A program made the translations under genes and the position numbers. 64,000 nt of DNA from Flavobacterium suncheonense GH29-5 = DSM 17707 (GTDB lineage: Bacteria; Bacteroidota; Bacteroidia; Flavobacteriales; Flavobacteriaceae): NCBI RefSeq assembly GCF_000430025.1, contig NZ_AUCZ01000003.1, forward strand, positions 248,001 through 312,000. Direction: 5' to 3'. Positions 50,441 to 59,130 of this stretch are shown here, in pieces (within the stretch, counting starts at the first letter, position 1; each line of letters opens with the position of its first letter). The notes beneath the pieces are model-generated. The model searched no databases. It had not been told where the DNA came from and saw nothing but the letters and a program-made list of their open reading frames with translations.

Positions 50441-51589
50441 TTAAATTAAATTCTTTTTTTGTGCTTTCCACCACCTTTCCGGTATTTCCTGATTGGTTGC
50501 ACCAACATAATCCTCATAGGTACATGGTAATAACGTACTTCTTTTTATTTTATTGTTAATATTTGTTAAAAAAGGCACTTCAATCCACCATCTCTCCGTT
50601 TTATCGCTCTTATAGAAGATCAATTCTTCATCTTCCAACGGAACAATATACCTCAGATAATCTTCCTTACTTCCGTATGGATATTCCCTGGAGCGATAAT
50701 GATATCCTTCAACAAAATACCACAATATCTGGGCAATCAGCACCGACTCTGCCTGTGTGCCGTTATGATTAAAAACACCAAACGCACTGACTTTGTCACT
50801 AATACCAGAATAGCGCGAAAGTACACAAATTTCTTTTCCGTTGAATCCATTAGGCATAAAATTCACAAAATTTCCAGAATCACACGATTTTATTGCATTT
50901 AGGTCTAGGGTAACCAGGTCGGCATCACGAAAAACCGGCTCTGCAATGGCGGAATTATTACAAACTTCCCCCAAACGGTAGGCATCAAAATACAATTTTT
51001 CAATCAAATCTATTTCCTCCTGAGAATTATAATAGGTCTGATACCCAATATTACTGTAGTTAAAGAGATTGTTCGGTTCTTCCACGATCATCTTGGACAA
51101 ATACGAATGTGCCGCAGGACTTTGCTCTTTAGCAAAATCAAACTTACTGTCGATGGCTACCACATTTACCATTTGTTCCAACACATCATACGCGCGATAC
51201 ATAGCATATGTCAGATCTTGCGAGCCTCCTATTACCAATGGAATCACCTTGTTTTTCACCAATTCGGCAATCGCCGTTTTCAACACATAATAAGTGTCTT
51301 CCATGGTATTTCCCGGCGCAATATTCCCCAAATCTACAATCTGAGCATGCCAATTCCCGGGAAACAGGCTGTAAAATTCTTTACGGATATGATGCAAATC
51401 TATTTCACTTTCCGACTGCCCTAATCCCCTATTCTCCAAAACGCCGATAATTGCAATAGTCGCCTTTTCGATATTCGGAAAATCGGTAGCACTGTGAAAA
51501 ACAACTTTTTTGCCTAATGCCTGATGACTCAAGCTTCCGATGAATTCCAAAAAATCATCTTCCAAAGGCTGAAAAAAATCAAATACCAT
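50441..51589 (-). CDS. Arginase/formimidoylglutamase-fold protein lacking metal ligands
   Basis: 382 residues. The ureohydrolase fold is visible (ATIAIIGVLENRGLGQSESE, VIPLVIGGSQDLTYAMYRAY, VVAIDSKFDF, DLVTLDLNAIKSCDSG), but the dinuclear manganese ligands are degraded. Active members read GGSHD, DxHxD and SxDxDxxDP; here they are GGSQD, DSKFD and TLDLNAIKS, losing both His ligands and key Asp residues. It is therefore probably not a hydrolase. It starts six bases after the topA stop codon (operon), and gldK follows after 140 bases. A structural or regulatory role near T9SS is possible but unproven. Confidence 0.8.
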   Translation of the reverse strand: MVFDFFQPLEDDFLEFIGSLSHQALGKKVVFHSATDFPNIEKATIAIIGVLENRGLGQSESEIDLHHIRKEFYSLFPGNWHAQIVDLGNIAPGNTMEDTYYVLKTAIAELVKNKVIPLVIGGSQDLTYAMYRAYDVLEQMVNVVAIDSKFDFAKEQSPAAHSYLSKMIVEEPNNLFNYSNIGYQTYYNSQEEIDLIEKLYFDAYRLGEVCNNSAIAEPVFRDADLVTLDLNAIKSCDSGNFVNFMPNGFNGKEICVLSRYSGISDKVSAFGVFNHNGTQAESVLIAQILWYFVEGYHYRSREYPYGSKEDYLRYIVPLEDEELIFYKSDKTERWWIEVPFLTNINNKIKRSTLLPCTYEDYVGATNQEIPERWWKAQKKNLI

Positions 51590-51595
51590 ACTTTT

Positions 51596-54097
51596 TTATT
51601 TCTTTTTAGCAGTGGTTTTCTTCGCCGTTGTCTTTTTAGCCGCAGTTTTCTTGGCCGGCGCCTTCTTCTCGATAAGTTCTTTTACCTGCTCCAAAGTCAT
51701 TTTAGACGCATCAACATCTTTACTCAGTTCGATTTTGATTTTTCCTTTCAGGATAACCGAACGTCCCCAACGGGCTTTTTCCACGCGAATACCTTCATCT
51801 TCCCAATTGTGAATGACCTTATCGATGTCTTTTTGCAGTTTGTCTTCAATCAGTTCTGCAATATCGGATTCCGACAAATTGTCGAAATTGTATTTTTTAC
51901 TTACGTTGATAAAGATGCCGTTCCATTTGATGAAAGGCCCAAAACGACCGACACCTTTCTGCACTTCCATACCTTTATATACAGCAATTGGCGCATCGGC
52001 TTGTTCTTTTTCCTGAATCAGTTGGGCGGCACGCTCAAAGGTAACATCTAACGGCTCTTCACCTTTCGGAAGGGAAATAAAGGTTTTGCCGAAACGGACA
52101 TACGGTCCGAAACGTCCATTGTTCACTTCCACCTCTTCACCTTTATAAGTTCCTAATATCTTAGGAAGCAGGAACAGATTAAGCGCTTCTTCCAAAGTAA
52201 TATTTCCGATATTCTGTTCCGGACGCAGGCTCGCGAATTGCTTGTTTTCATCGTCGATATCCCCAATCTGGGCCATGGGTCCGAATTTCCCCAAACGAAC
52301 CGAAACCTGTTTACCCGATTTCGGATCCACGCCTAAGATACGCTCCCCGGTTTCTCGTTCTGCCGTGGTTTCCACTTTGGAGACAATCGGATGAAAATGA
52401 TTGTAGAAATCGTTCATCATTTTGGCCCATTCGATATTCCCTTCTGCGATTTCGTCAAAGTCCTGCTCTACTTTCGCGGTAAAATTGTAATCTAAAATGG
52501 CTTCGAAATTCTTAACCAAAAAATCGGTTACAATGATTCCGATATCCGTAGGCACTAATTTCCCTTTATCGGAACCTACATTTTCTTTCAGCTCCTGTGT
52601 TTTTATGTCTGCACCTTTCAGGGTAAGCACCTGATATTTGCGCTCCTGTCCTTCAAAGTTCCCTTTTTCCACATAGTTTCTGTTGATGATGGTAGAAATC
52701 GTCGGCGCATAGGTAGACGGACGTCCGATGCCCAACTCCTCCAATTTCTTTACCAGAGAAGCTTCTGTGTAGCGGGCCGGTGGTCTTGAAAAACGCTCGG
52801 TAGCCGTAATATAATTGTTGCTTAATTTTTCACCCACATGCAAGGCCGGCAACATGCCTTCCTGTTCTTCTTCTTCATCATCGTGGCCTTCCAGATACAC
52901 TTTCAGGAAGCCTTCAAATTTGATGACTTCACCGGTTGCTGCAAATAGTTCTTTATGATTGTTGGCTTCAATTTTCACATTGGTGCGCTCTAATTGCGCG
53001 TCACTCATTTGGGAAGCTAGGGTTCTTTTCCAGATCAAATCGTACAAACGCGCCTGATCGCGGTCAATATCTACCGAATGACGGGACATATCCGTAGGAC
53101 GAATCGCCTCGTGAGCTTCCTGGGCTCCTTTGGATTTTGTAGCGTAGTTTCTCGGTTTACTGAATTCTTTACCGTAAGATTTAATGATTTCTGTCTCTGC
53201 AGCTGCCATCGCTTCGTTGGAAAGGTTCACACTGTCCGTTCTCATATAAGTAATCAATCCGGCTTCGTACAAACGTTGCGCCATCATCATCGTAACGCCA
53301 ACCGGAAAATACAGTTTTCGCGCTGCTTCCTGTTGTAAAGTCGACGTGGTAAACGGTGCGGCCGGTGATTTTTTAGTCGGTTTGGTTTCTAAATCCGACA
53401 CCTTATATAAAGAACCTACATTTTGTTTTAAGAAGTTTTCCGCTTCCTGTTTAGTTACAAAATTTTTAGGCAATTTGGATTTGAAAGTTTTTCCGGCTTC
53501 GTTAGTGAATTCTGCCGTTACGCTATAGGATGCTTCTGCCTTGAAATTCTGGATTTCTCTTTCGCGTTCTACAATCAGACGAACGGAAACGGATTGCACA
53601 CGACCGGCCGACAAACCGCCCTTTACTTTTTTCCAAAGCACTGGTGACAATTCGTAGCCCACCAATCGATCCAACACTCTTCGCGCCTGCTGTGCATTGA
53701 CCAGGTTATAGTCGATACCGCGCGGATTTTCGATGGCTTTCTGAATTGCCGATTTCGTAATCTCATGAAAAACAATACGTTTGGTCTTTTTTTCATCCAG
53801 TTTCAGTTCTTCCGCCAAGTGCCATGCAATAGCCTCTCCCTCGCGGTCCTCATCGGAAGCCAACCAAACGGTTTCAGCCGATTTAGACAAATCTTTGAGT
53901 TTTTTCACCAAGGCTCTTTTATCGGAGGACACTTCATATTTCGGTTTGAAATTATTGTTTACATCCACTCCGATTTCCTTAGACGGAAGATCCGCAATGT
54001 GTCCGTAACTGGACTCCACCTGATAATCTTTCCCCAGGAATTTCTCAATGGTTTTTGCCTTGGCAGGCGACTCAACGATTACTAAATTCTTTGCCAT
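51596..54097 (-). CDS. topA: DNA topoisomerase I
   Basis: Relaxes negatively supercoiled DNA; type IA. 833 residues. The Toprim domain opens with VIVESPAKAKTIEKFLGKDY and contains DEDREGEAIAWHLAEEL. The active-site Tyr is in GLITYMRTDSVNLSNEAM. The C-terminal half carries zinc-less repeats (RFGPYVRFGKTFISLPKGEE and RFGPFIKWNGIFINVS), and the end is a Lys/Ala tail (AAKKTTAKKTTAKKK) for nonspecific DNA binding. Normal length, first gene of a unit with the arginase-fold gene. Confidence 0.96.
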   Translation of the reverse strand: MAKNLVIVESPAKAKTIEKFLGKDYQVESSYGHIADLPSKEIGVDVNNNFKPKYEVSSDKRALVKKLKDLSKSAETVWLASDEDREGEAIAWHLAEELKLDEKKTKRIVFHEITKSAIQKAIENPRGIDYNLVNAQQARRVLDRLVGYELSPVLWKKVKGGLSAGRVQSVSVRLIVEREREIQNFKAEASYSVTAEFTNEAGKTFKSKLPKNFVTKQEAENFLKQNVGSLYKVSDLETKPTKKSPAAPFTTSTLQQEAARKLYFPVGVTMMMAQRLYEAGLITYMRTDSVNLSNEAMAAAETEIIKSYGKEFSKPRNYATKSKGAQEAHEAIRPTDMSRHSVDIDRDQARLYDLIWKRTLASQMSDAQLERTNVKIEANNHKELFAATGEVIKFEGFLKVYLEGHDDEEEEQEGMLPALHVGEKLSNNYITATERFSRPPARYTEASLVKKLEELGIGRPSTYAPTISTIINRNYVEKGNFEGQERKYQVLTLKGADIKTQELKENVGSDKGKLVPTDIGIIVTDFLVKNFEAILDYNFTAKVEQDFDEIAEGNIEWAKMMNDFYNHFHPIVSKVETTAERETGERILGVDPKSGKQVSVRLGKFGPMAQIGDIDDENKQFASLRPEQNIGNITLEEALNLFLLPKILGTYKGEEVEVNNGRFGPYVRFGKTFISLPKGEEPLDVTFERAAQLIQEKEQADAPIAVYKGMEVQKGVGRFGPFIKWNGIFINVSKKYNFDNLSESDIAELIEDKLQKDIDKVIHNWEDEGIRVEKARWGRSVILKGKIKIELSKDVDASKMTLEQVKELIEKKAPAKKTAAKKTTAKKTTAKKK

Positions 54098-54269
54098 TTA
54101 CACTTAATTTGAACCGCAAAAGTATAGGAATTTTTTAAATATTGCGTCTTTGCCATTTTTAAAAACACATTTTATCGATTATAAGTTATACGCGGCCATC
54201 ACTCTCAACGTCGCATGTTTCTTTTTAATCCGAAAAATATTTTGAAGAAAAATCTGATGTTATTATTTT

Positions 54270-54301
54270 TTTGACTAAATTTGTCAAAACAACATTTGTC
54301 A
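54270..54301 (+). promoter_or_regulatory. Palindromic operator overlapping the promoter of the Xre-type regulator
   Basis: TTTGAC (54270-54275) and GTCAAA (54283-54288) form an inverted repeat whose centre contains TAAATTTG (54276-54283), an exact -7 element. The word ATTTGTCA occurs at 54279-54286 and again at 54294-54301, ending at the start codon. A bound HTH dimer would block the promoter, so autoregulation by the gene at 54303 is a natural inference. Confidence 0.6.
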
Positions 54302-54302
54302 T

Positions 54303-54605
54303 ATGGATTCTTTTGGAGATATAATCAGAAAGGCCCGCGAAGAAAAAGGACTTCTTTTACGACAGGTTGCCGCCGCTTTGGAGATTGACCAGGCCATCAT
54401 CAGCAAGTTCGAACGGGGCGACCGAAAACCGTCTAAAGAACAGGTGGAAAAGTTTGCCGAATTTTACGGAATAGCCAAGAAAACACTCATTACTTCCTGG
54501 CTCAGCGACCAAATCGCAAGCGTATTGTACGAACAAGAAAATTTTGAAGAAATACTAAAAGTCGCCGAAGAAAAAGCGCGTTATTTCACAAAAAACAAAG
54601 AATAA
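54303..54605 (+). CDS. Xre family HTH regulator
   Basis: A 100-residue protein with an N-terminal Cro/C1-type HTH (IIRKAREEKGLLLRQVAAAL, EIDQAIISKFERGDRKPSKE, EQVEKFAEFYG) and a short helical C-terminal part (IASVLYEQENFEEILKVAEE). Domain architecture is that of small repressors found beside restriction-modification or recombinase genes. It is followed 35 bases later by the recombinase on the same strand, so both are probably under the operator at 54270. Confidence 0.85.
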   Translation: MDSFGDIIRKAREEKGLLLRQVAAALEIDQAIISKFERGDRKPSKEQVEKFAEFYGIAKKTLITSWLSDQIASVLYEQENFEEILKVAEEKARYFTKNKE

Positions 54606-54640
54606 TCTTATTCCAAATTATACAAATACAAGCCAAAAAG

Positions 54641-55684
54641 ATGAAGTGGGAAGCCAGATTAATCCATATAAATGGTGAAAGTCGCATAGGGGTTGTCTTT
54701 GAAAAAAATCCTGACACCATTGCCCGAATAAGAGCCCTTAAAGGTTCCCGTTGGAGCTACGATTTAAGAATATGGCATCTTCCTGATACAGAAGAATACC
54801 GCATACGGTTTCGGCTGAAACTTAAAAACGAATTACTTCCCTCAGAAGAAGGCTTTCAGGCAATTGAAAAGTTTAAAAAGTATTTGCGCTCCAAACGGTA
54901 CAGTGAAAATACCCTGAAAACGTATGCCGAGGCATTGCGCTCTTTTTTGGTTTTCTACAACACTAAGCCTATAACTTCCATAACCAATGAAGATGTGATT
55001 ACCTATAATAATGAGTACATCATTAAAAACAGACTGTCGGCTTCTTTTCAGAATCAGATTGTGAATGCCATCAAACTCTTTTTCAGAACCATTCAAAACA
55101 AAGAAATAGATCCGGAACTGATTCACCGTCCGAAACGGGAAAAGAAATTACCCAACGTGTTAAGCAAGGAAGAAGTGAAACAAATTCTGGAAGCCCCAAT
55201 CAACATAAAGCATCGGGCCATGCTAAGCCTCATTTATGCGTGTGGCCTGCGACGAAGCGAACTCCTGAATTTAACCCTTAACGACATCGATTCCAAAAGA
55301 AATGTACTGATCATCCGGCAATCCAAAGGCAAGAAAGACCGCATTGTACCCTTTACCGGAAAAGTCCTGACCCTGATGAGAACGTATTATTCGTTTTACA
55401 AACCTTCGTACTGGCTCTTTGAAGGACAGGGAAAAGGCGAAAAATATTCCGAACAAAGCCTTCAGAGTGTTTTAAAGCAATCGCTTGAGAAAACCAAGAT
55501 TACTAAACCGGTTACTCTGCACTGGTTGCGACACAGTTATGCCACACACCTGCTTGAAAGCGGCACAGATTTGCGATACATTCAGGAACTTTTAGGTCAT
55601 AACAGCAGCCGAACCACGGAAATTTACACTCATGTGAGCACCAAAAGCCTGCAACAAATTAAAAGCCCTTTCGATGATTTATAA
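54641..55684 (+). CDS. Tyrosine recombinase with extra N-terminal domain
   Basis: A 347-residue site-specific recombinase. The C-terminal catalytic domain is intact: Arg in YACGLRRSELLNLTL, Lys in SKGKKDRIVP, His-x-x-Arg in LHWLRHSYATHLLES, His in ELLGHNSSRTT and the nucleophile Tyr in EIYTHVST. The SAM-like core-binding domain spans about 75-155 (FKKYLRSKRYSENTLKTYAE). The first 65 residues form a separate beta-rich domain (SRIGVVFEKNPDTIARIRAL, SRWSYDLRIWHLPDTEEYRI) with a faint likeness to HARP-type annealing domains. It is not XerC/XerD-like in length or N-terminus. No flanking repeats or cargo were seen. Confidence 0.85.
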   Translation: MKWEARLIHINGESRIGVVFEKNPDTIARIRALKGSRWSYDLRIWHLPDTEEYRIRFRLKLKNELLPSEEGFQAIEKFKKYLRSKRYSENTLKTYAEALRSFLVFYNTKPITSITNEDVITYNNEYIIKNRLSASFQNQIVNAIKLFFRTIQNKEIDPELIHRPKREKKLPNVLSKEEVKQILEAPINIKHRAMLSLIYACGLRRSELLNLTLNDIDSKRNVLIIRQSKGKKDRIVPFTGKVLTLMRTYYSFYKPSYWLFEGQGKGEKYSEQSLQSVLKQSLEKTKITKPVTLHWLRHSYATHLLESGTDLRYIQELLGHNSSRTTEIYTHVSTKSLQQIKSPFDDL

Positions 55685-55779
55685 ATAGCGATTTGCGAAC
55701 CACAAACACTGTTGCTGCGAAAGACAACCTCGATTTTCAAAACAGGAACCTATATAATATGTTAAACAAATCTGCCATC

Positions 55780-55811
55780 TTGTCAGAAAGTCAAATTTAG
55801 TATTATCTTTG
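55780..55811 (+). promoter_or_regulatory. Promoter of the miaB operon
   Basis: TTG (55780-55782), 21 bases, TATCTTTG (55804-55811): an exact TAnnTTTG, about 30 bases before ATG 55842. Confidence 0.7.
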
Positions 55812-55841
55812 CGGACTGATTTTTACACTTTGAAGTGATTT

Positions 55842-57290
55842 ATGGAAAAGATTATCGAAGAAAACAAGCAAGGTACCAGCCTTGTAATGGAACAGAAAAC
55901 GGAAAACCAGAAGAAGCTTTTTATCGAGAGTTACGGCTGTCAGATGAATTTCTCCGACAGTGAGATTGTAGCTTCCATTTTGGCGAATGAAGGATACAAC
56001 ACCACTCAAAACCTTGAGGAGGCCGACTTGGTATTGGTAAACACTTGTTCGATTCGCGACAAAGCCGAACAAACTGTACGCAAACGTTTGGAACAATACA
56101 ATGCCGTAAAGAAAATCAACCCCGGAATGAAAGTGGGTGTTTTGGGCTGTATGGCAGAACGCCTGAAAAGCAAATTCCTCGAAGAAGAAAAAATCGTAGA
56201 CATGGTAGTCGGTCCGGACGCTTACAAAGACATTCCGAATCTTTTAAAAGATGTGGATGAAGGCCGCGATGCCATCAACGTAATCTTATCCAAAGACGAA
56301 ACCTATGGGGACATTTCTCCGGTTCGTCTGCAAAGCAACGGTGTAACAGCGTTTGTTTCCATCACCCGTGGTTGTGACAACATGTGTACGTTCTGTGTCG
56401 TTCCGTTTACCCGCGGACGGGAACGCAGCCGCGAACCGCAATCCATTTTAGAGGAAATTCAGGATTTATGGAACCGAGGCTTCAAAGAAGTCACACTTTT
56501 AGGCCAAAACGTAGACAGTTATCTTTGGTACGGCGGCGGACTGAAAAAAGATTTCGACAAAGCCACCGAAATGCAGAAAGCAACAGCGGTGGATTTCGCA
56601 CAGTTATTAGACCTGTGTGCCACCCAGTTCCCGAAAATGCGTTTCCGTTTCTCGACATCCAACCCGCAGGATATGAATGTGGAAGTAATTGAAGTGATGG
56701 CGAAACACCACAACATCTGCAAATACATTCACTTGCCGGTACAATCGGGAAGCACCCGCATTTTAAAAGAAATGAACCGTCAGCACACTCGCGAAGAGTA
56801 TATAGCACTGGTAGATAAAATTTATGAAATCATCCCGGACATTTCCTTGTCACAGGATATAATTTCCGGTTTCCCTACCGAAACAGAAGAAGACCACCAG
56901 GATACGTTGAGCCTGATGGAATACGTGAAATACGATTTCGGATTCATGTTCGCTTACTCGGAAAGACCGGGAACTTTGGCCGCCCGAAAAATGGAAGATG
57001 ATGTACCGGAAGAAGTTAAGAAACGTCGTCTGAATGAAATCATCGATTTGCAACAAAAAACATCTTTAGAGCGCGCACAACGTTTCATCGGTCAAACTGT
57101 TGAAGTATTGGTTGAAAAAGAATCGAAACGTTCTGATGCACACTGGAGCGGAAGAAACTCGCAAAACACCGTAGTGGTTTTCCCGAAAGAAAATTACAAA
57201 CCGGGCGATTTCGTTCTGGTAAAAATCAGTGATTGTACTTCGGCTACCTTAATAGGTGAAGCGGTTGGGTATTCAACTGAAATGAATTAA
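55842..57290 (+). CDS. miaB: tRNA-2-methylthio-N6-dimethylallyladenosine synthase
   Basis: A radical-SAM methylthiotransferase acting on position 37 of tRNAs that read UNN codons. 482 residues. The N-terminal [4Fe-4S]-binding part has GCQMNFSDSEIV, VNTCSIRDKA and LGCMAE. The radical-SAM motif is RGCDNMCTFCVVPFTRGRER (CxxxCxxC). A C-terminal TRAM domain (EVLVEKESKRSDAHWSGRNS) ends the protein. First gene of the miaB / sigma54-type activator / lptE / TPR / secG string, a gene order I recall from Flavobacteriaceae. Confidence 0.96.
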   Translation: MEKIIEENKQGTSLVMEQKTENQKKLFIESYGCQMNFSDSEIVASILANEGYNTTQNLEEADLVLVNTCSIRDKAEQTVRKRLEQYNAVKKINPGMKVGVLGCMAERLKSKFLEEEKIVDMVVGPDAYKDIPNLLKDVDEGRDAINVILSKDETYGDISPVRLQSNGVTAFVSITRGCDNMCTFCVVPFTRGRERSREPQSILEEIQDLWNRGFKEVTLLGQNVDSYLWYGGGLKKDFDKATEMQKATAVDFAQLLDLCATQFPKMRFRFSTSNPQDMNVEVIEVMAKHHNICKYIHLPVQSGSTRILKEMNRQHTREEYIALVDKIYEIIPDISLSQDIISGFPTETEEDHQDTLSLMEYVKYDFGFMFAYSERPGTLAARKMEDDVPEEVKKRRLNEIIDLQQKTSLERAQRFIGQTVEVLVEKESKRSDAHWSGRNSQNTVVVFPKENYKPGDFVLVKISDCTSATLIGEAVGYSTEMN

Positions 57291-57331
57291 AAGCACACGC
57301 TCCAGATAAATTAGAATTAAGTAAAATAAAA

Positions 57332-58588
57332 ATGGAATCCGTTCAAGCCATAAAACAACGCTTTGAGATTATCGGAAACGACCCGAAACTCAACCGTGCG
57401 ATTGAAAAAGCCATTCAAGTCGCCCCGACCGATATTTCCGTATTGGTAACGGGAGAAAGTGGTGTGGGTAAAGAAAGTATTCCGAAAATCATTCATTCGC
57501 TTTCCCACCGCAAACACGGAAAATACATTGCCGTAAACTGCGGTGCGATTCCGGAAGGCACCATCGACAGTGAATTGTTCGGACACGAAAAAGGATCGTT
57601 TACCGGCGCAACTTCCACCCGCGAAGGGTATTTTGAAGTAGCAGACGGCGGAACCATTTTCTTAGACGAAGTAGGCGAATTGCCGCTAACCACGCAAGTA
57701 CGATTGTTGCGTGTTCTGGAAAACGGCGAGTTCATTAAAGTGGGTTCTTCCCAGGTTCAGAAAACCAATGTAAGGATTGTAGCGGCTACGAATGTTAACA
57801 TGCAGGAAGCTATTGAGAAAGGGAAGTTCCGCGAAGATTTGTATTATCGTCTGAGTACGGTGGAAATCAGTTTACCGCCTCTTCGCGAACGCAAAGATGA
57901 CATTCATTTACTGTTCCGGAAATTTGCTTCCGACTTTGCACACAAATACAAAATGCCGCCGATTAAATTAGATGACAATGCGGTGCAATATTTAATCAAA
58001 TACCGTTGGAGCGGAAACATCCGTCAGTTGCGCAACGTAGCCGAGCAGATTTCGGTTCTGGAAACCAACCGCGACATCACGGCGGCAACGCTGGCTTCTT
58101 ATTTACCAATGGAGAGCAGCACTCTACCTTCGGTAATCGGAAAAAAACCAGAAAGTGACTTTAGTTCCGAAAGGGAAATTCTGTACAAAATCCTTTTCGA
58201 CATGAAAAGCGATCTGAACGACCTGAAAAAACTAACCTTGGATTTGCTGCAAAACGGCAATGCGAAAAACGTGCAGGAAAGCAACAAAACCCTGATTCAG
58301 CGTATATACGGTCAGAAAGAAGACAGTGAAATTCCGTTTGAAGAATCCCTCAACGCGATTCCGGTTCAGGAACGGCACCAGCAGGAAGAATTTGACGACG
58401 ATGACGACCAAAACTATCTTTTTGCCGAAACCGTGGAAGAAGAGGACTCGCTTCGTTTGGACGAAAAAGAAATCGAACTCATCAAAAAAGCTCTGGAACG
58501 CAACAAAGGAAAACGCAAAGCTGCCGCTGATGAATTGGGAATTTCCGAAAGAACGCTGTACCGAAAGATAAAACAATTTGATTTATAG
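57332..58588 (+). CDS. Sigma54-interacting transcriptional activator without a sensor domain
   Basis: A 418-residue AAA+ enhancer-binding protein. Walker A is VTGESGVGKESIPKIIHS, the sigma54 loop is GSFTGA (canonical GAFTGA with Ser), Walker B is GGTIFLDEVGELPL, and the Arg finger region is KFREDLYYRLSTVEISLPPL. There is no N-terminal receiver, PAS or GAF domain; the protein begins just before the AAA+ core (SVQAIKQRFEIIGNDPKLNR). Between the AAA+ core and the C-terminal Fis HTH (KRKAAADELGISERTLYRKI) lies a linker of about 130 residues with an acidic stretch (FDDDDDQNYLF). The regulated promoters are unknown. It is in the miaB-secG operon. Confidence 0.92.
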   Translation: MESVQAIKQRFEIIGNDPKLNRAIEKAIQVAPTDISVLVTGESGVGKESIPKIIHSLSHRKHGKYIAVNCGAIPEGTIDSELFGHEKGSFTGATSTREGYFEVADGGTIFLDEVGELPLTTQVRLLRVLENGEFIKVGSSQVQKTNVRIVAATNVNMQEAIEKGKFREDLYYRLSTVEISLPPLRERKDDIHLLFRKFASDFAHKYKMPPIKLDDNAVQYLIKYRWSGNIRQLRNVAEQISVLETNRDITAATLASYLPMESSTLPSVIGKKPESDFSSEREILYKILFDMKSDLNDLKKLTLDLLQNGNAKNVQESNKTLIQRIYGQKEDSEIPFEESLNAIPVQERHQQEEFDDDDDQNYLFAETVEEEDSLRLDEKEIELIKKALERNKGKRKAAADELGISERTLYRKIKQFDL

Positions 58589-58611
58589 TATATTTGAGGT
58601 TTTAGAATCAA

Positions 58612-59115
58612 ATGAAAAAATTACACGCTATAATTGCCTTTTTTGTATTGCTCAGCATTACCTCCTGCTCCTATTACAATTTTACGGGAACGGGTAAAAT
58701 CGACGCTAAAACCTTTCAGGTAAACTACTTTCAGAACAATGCCGCTTTAATTGAACCCGGAATTGAAAGAACTTTTACGCTAAAATTACAGGAAATTCTT
58801 CAGAATCAGACCAATCTGAATCTTACCAATAACAATGGCGATTTGGTGTATGAAGGCGAAATTACCGAATACCGCATCACACCCATGACCGCCACCGCCA
58901 ATCAGTTGGCTGCCCAAAACCGTCTTACTATAACGGTAATCGTCCGTTTTACAAACAAGAAAAAACCAGATGATGATTTTGAAAAAAGATTTTCGTTTTA
59001 CCATGATTTTCCGGCTAATGATCAGCTTGTAGGCTCAAGACTTACAACCGCATTGGACGAAATTTTCGAACGCATCACTCAGGATATTTTTAATGCTTCC
59101 TTAGCAAAATGGTAA
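58612..59115 (+). CDS. lptE: LPS assembly lipoprotein LptE
   Basis: 167 residues with lipobox ITSC (Cys at about 20). It plugs the LptD barrel and helps deliver LPS to the outer leaflet. The Bacteroidota LptE pattern is seen: SYYNFTGTGKIDAKTFQVNY, NLTNNNGDLVYEGEITEYRI, LTITVIVRFTNKKKPDDDFE and VGSRLTTALDEIFERITQDI. It lies 23 bases after the sigma54-type activator stop, in the same transcript. Confidence 0.9.
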   Translation: MKKLHAIIAFFVLLSITSCSYYNFTGTGKIDAKTFQVNYFQNNAALIEPGIERTFTLKLQEILQNQTNLNLTNNNGDLVYEGEITEYRITPMTATANQLAAQNRLTITVIVRFTNKKKPDDDFEKRFSFYHDFPANDQLVGSRLTTALDEIFERITQDIFNASLAKW

Positions 59116-59130
59116 TTTAAACTGCAACGA

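Noticed and set aside
50441..51589. Assignment as an active formimidoylglutamase (hutG)
   Set aside because: The metal-binding motifs are missing both His ligands and key Asp residues, so I did not use the active-enzyme name even though a hutU gene is in the window.
54303..55684. A complete prophage or integrative element around the recombinase
   Set aside because: No att repeats, tRNA target, capsid, relaxase or cargo genes lie in the flanks; miaB and topA are core genes.
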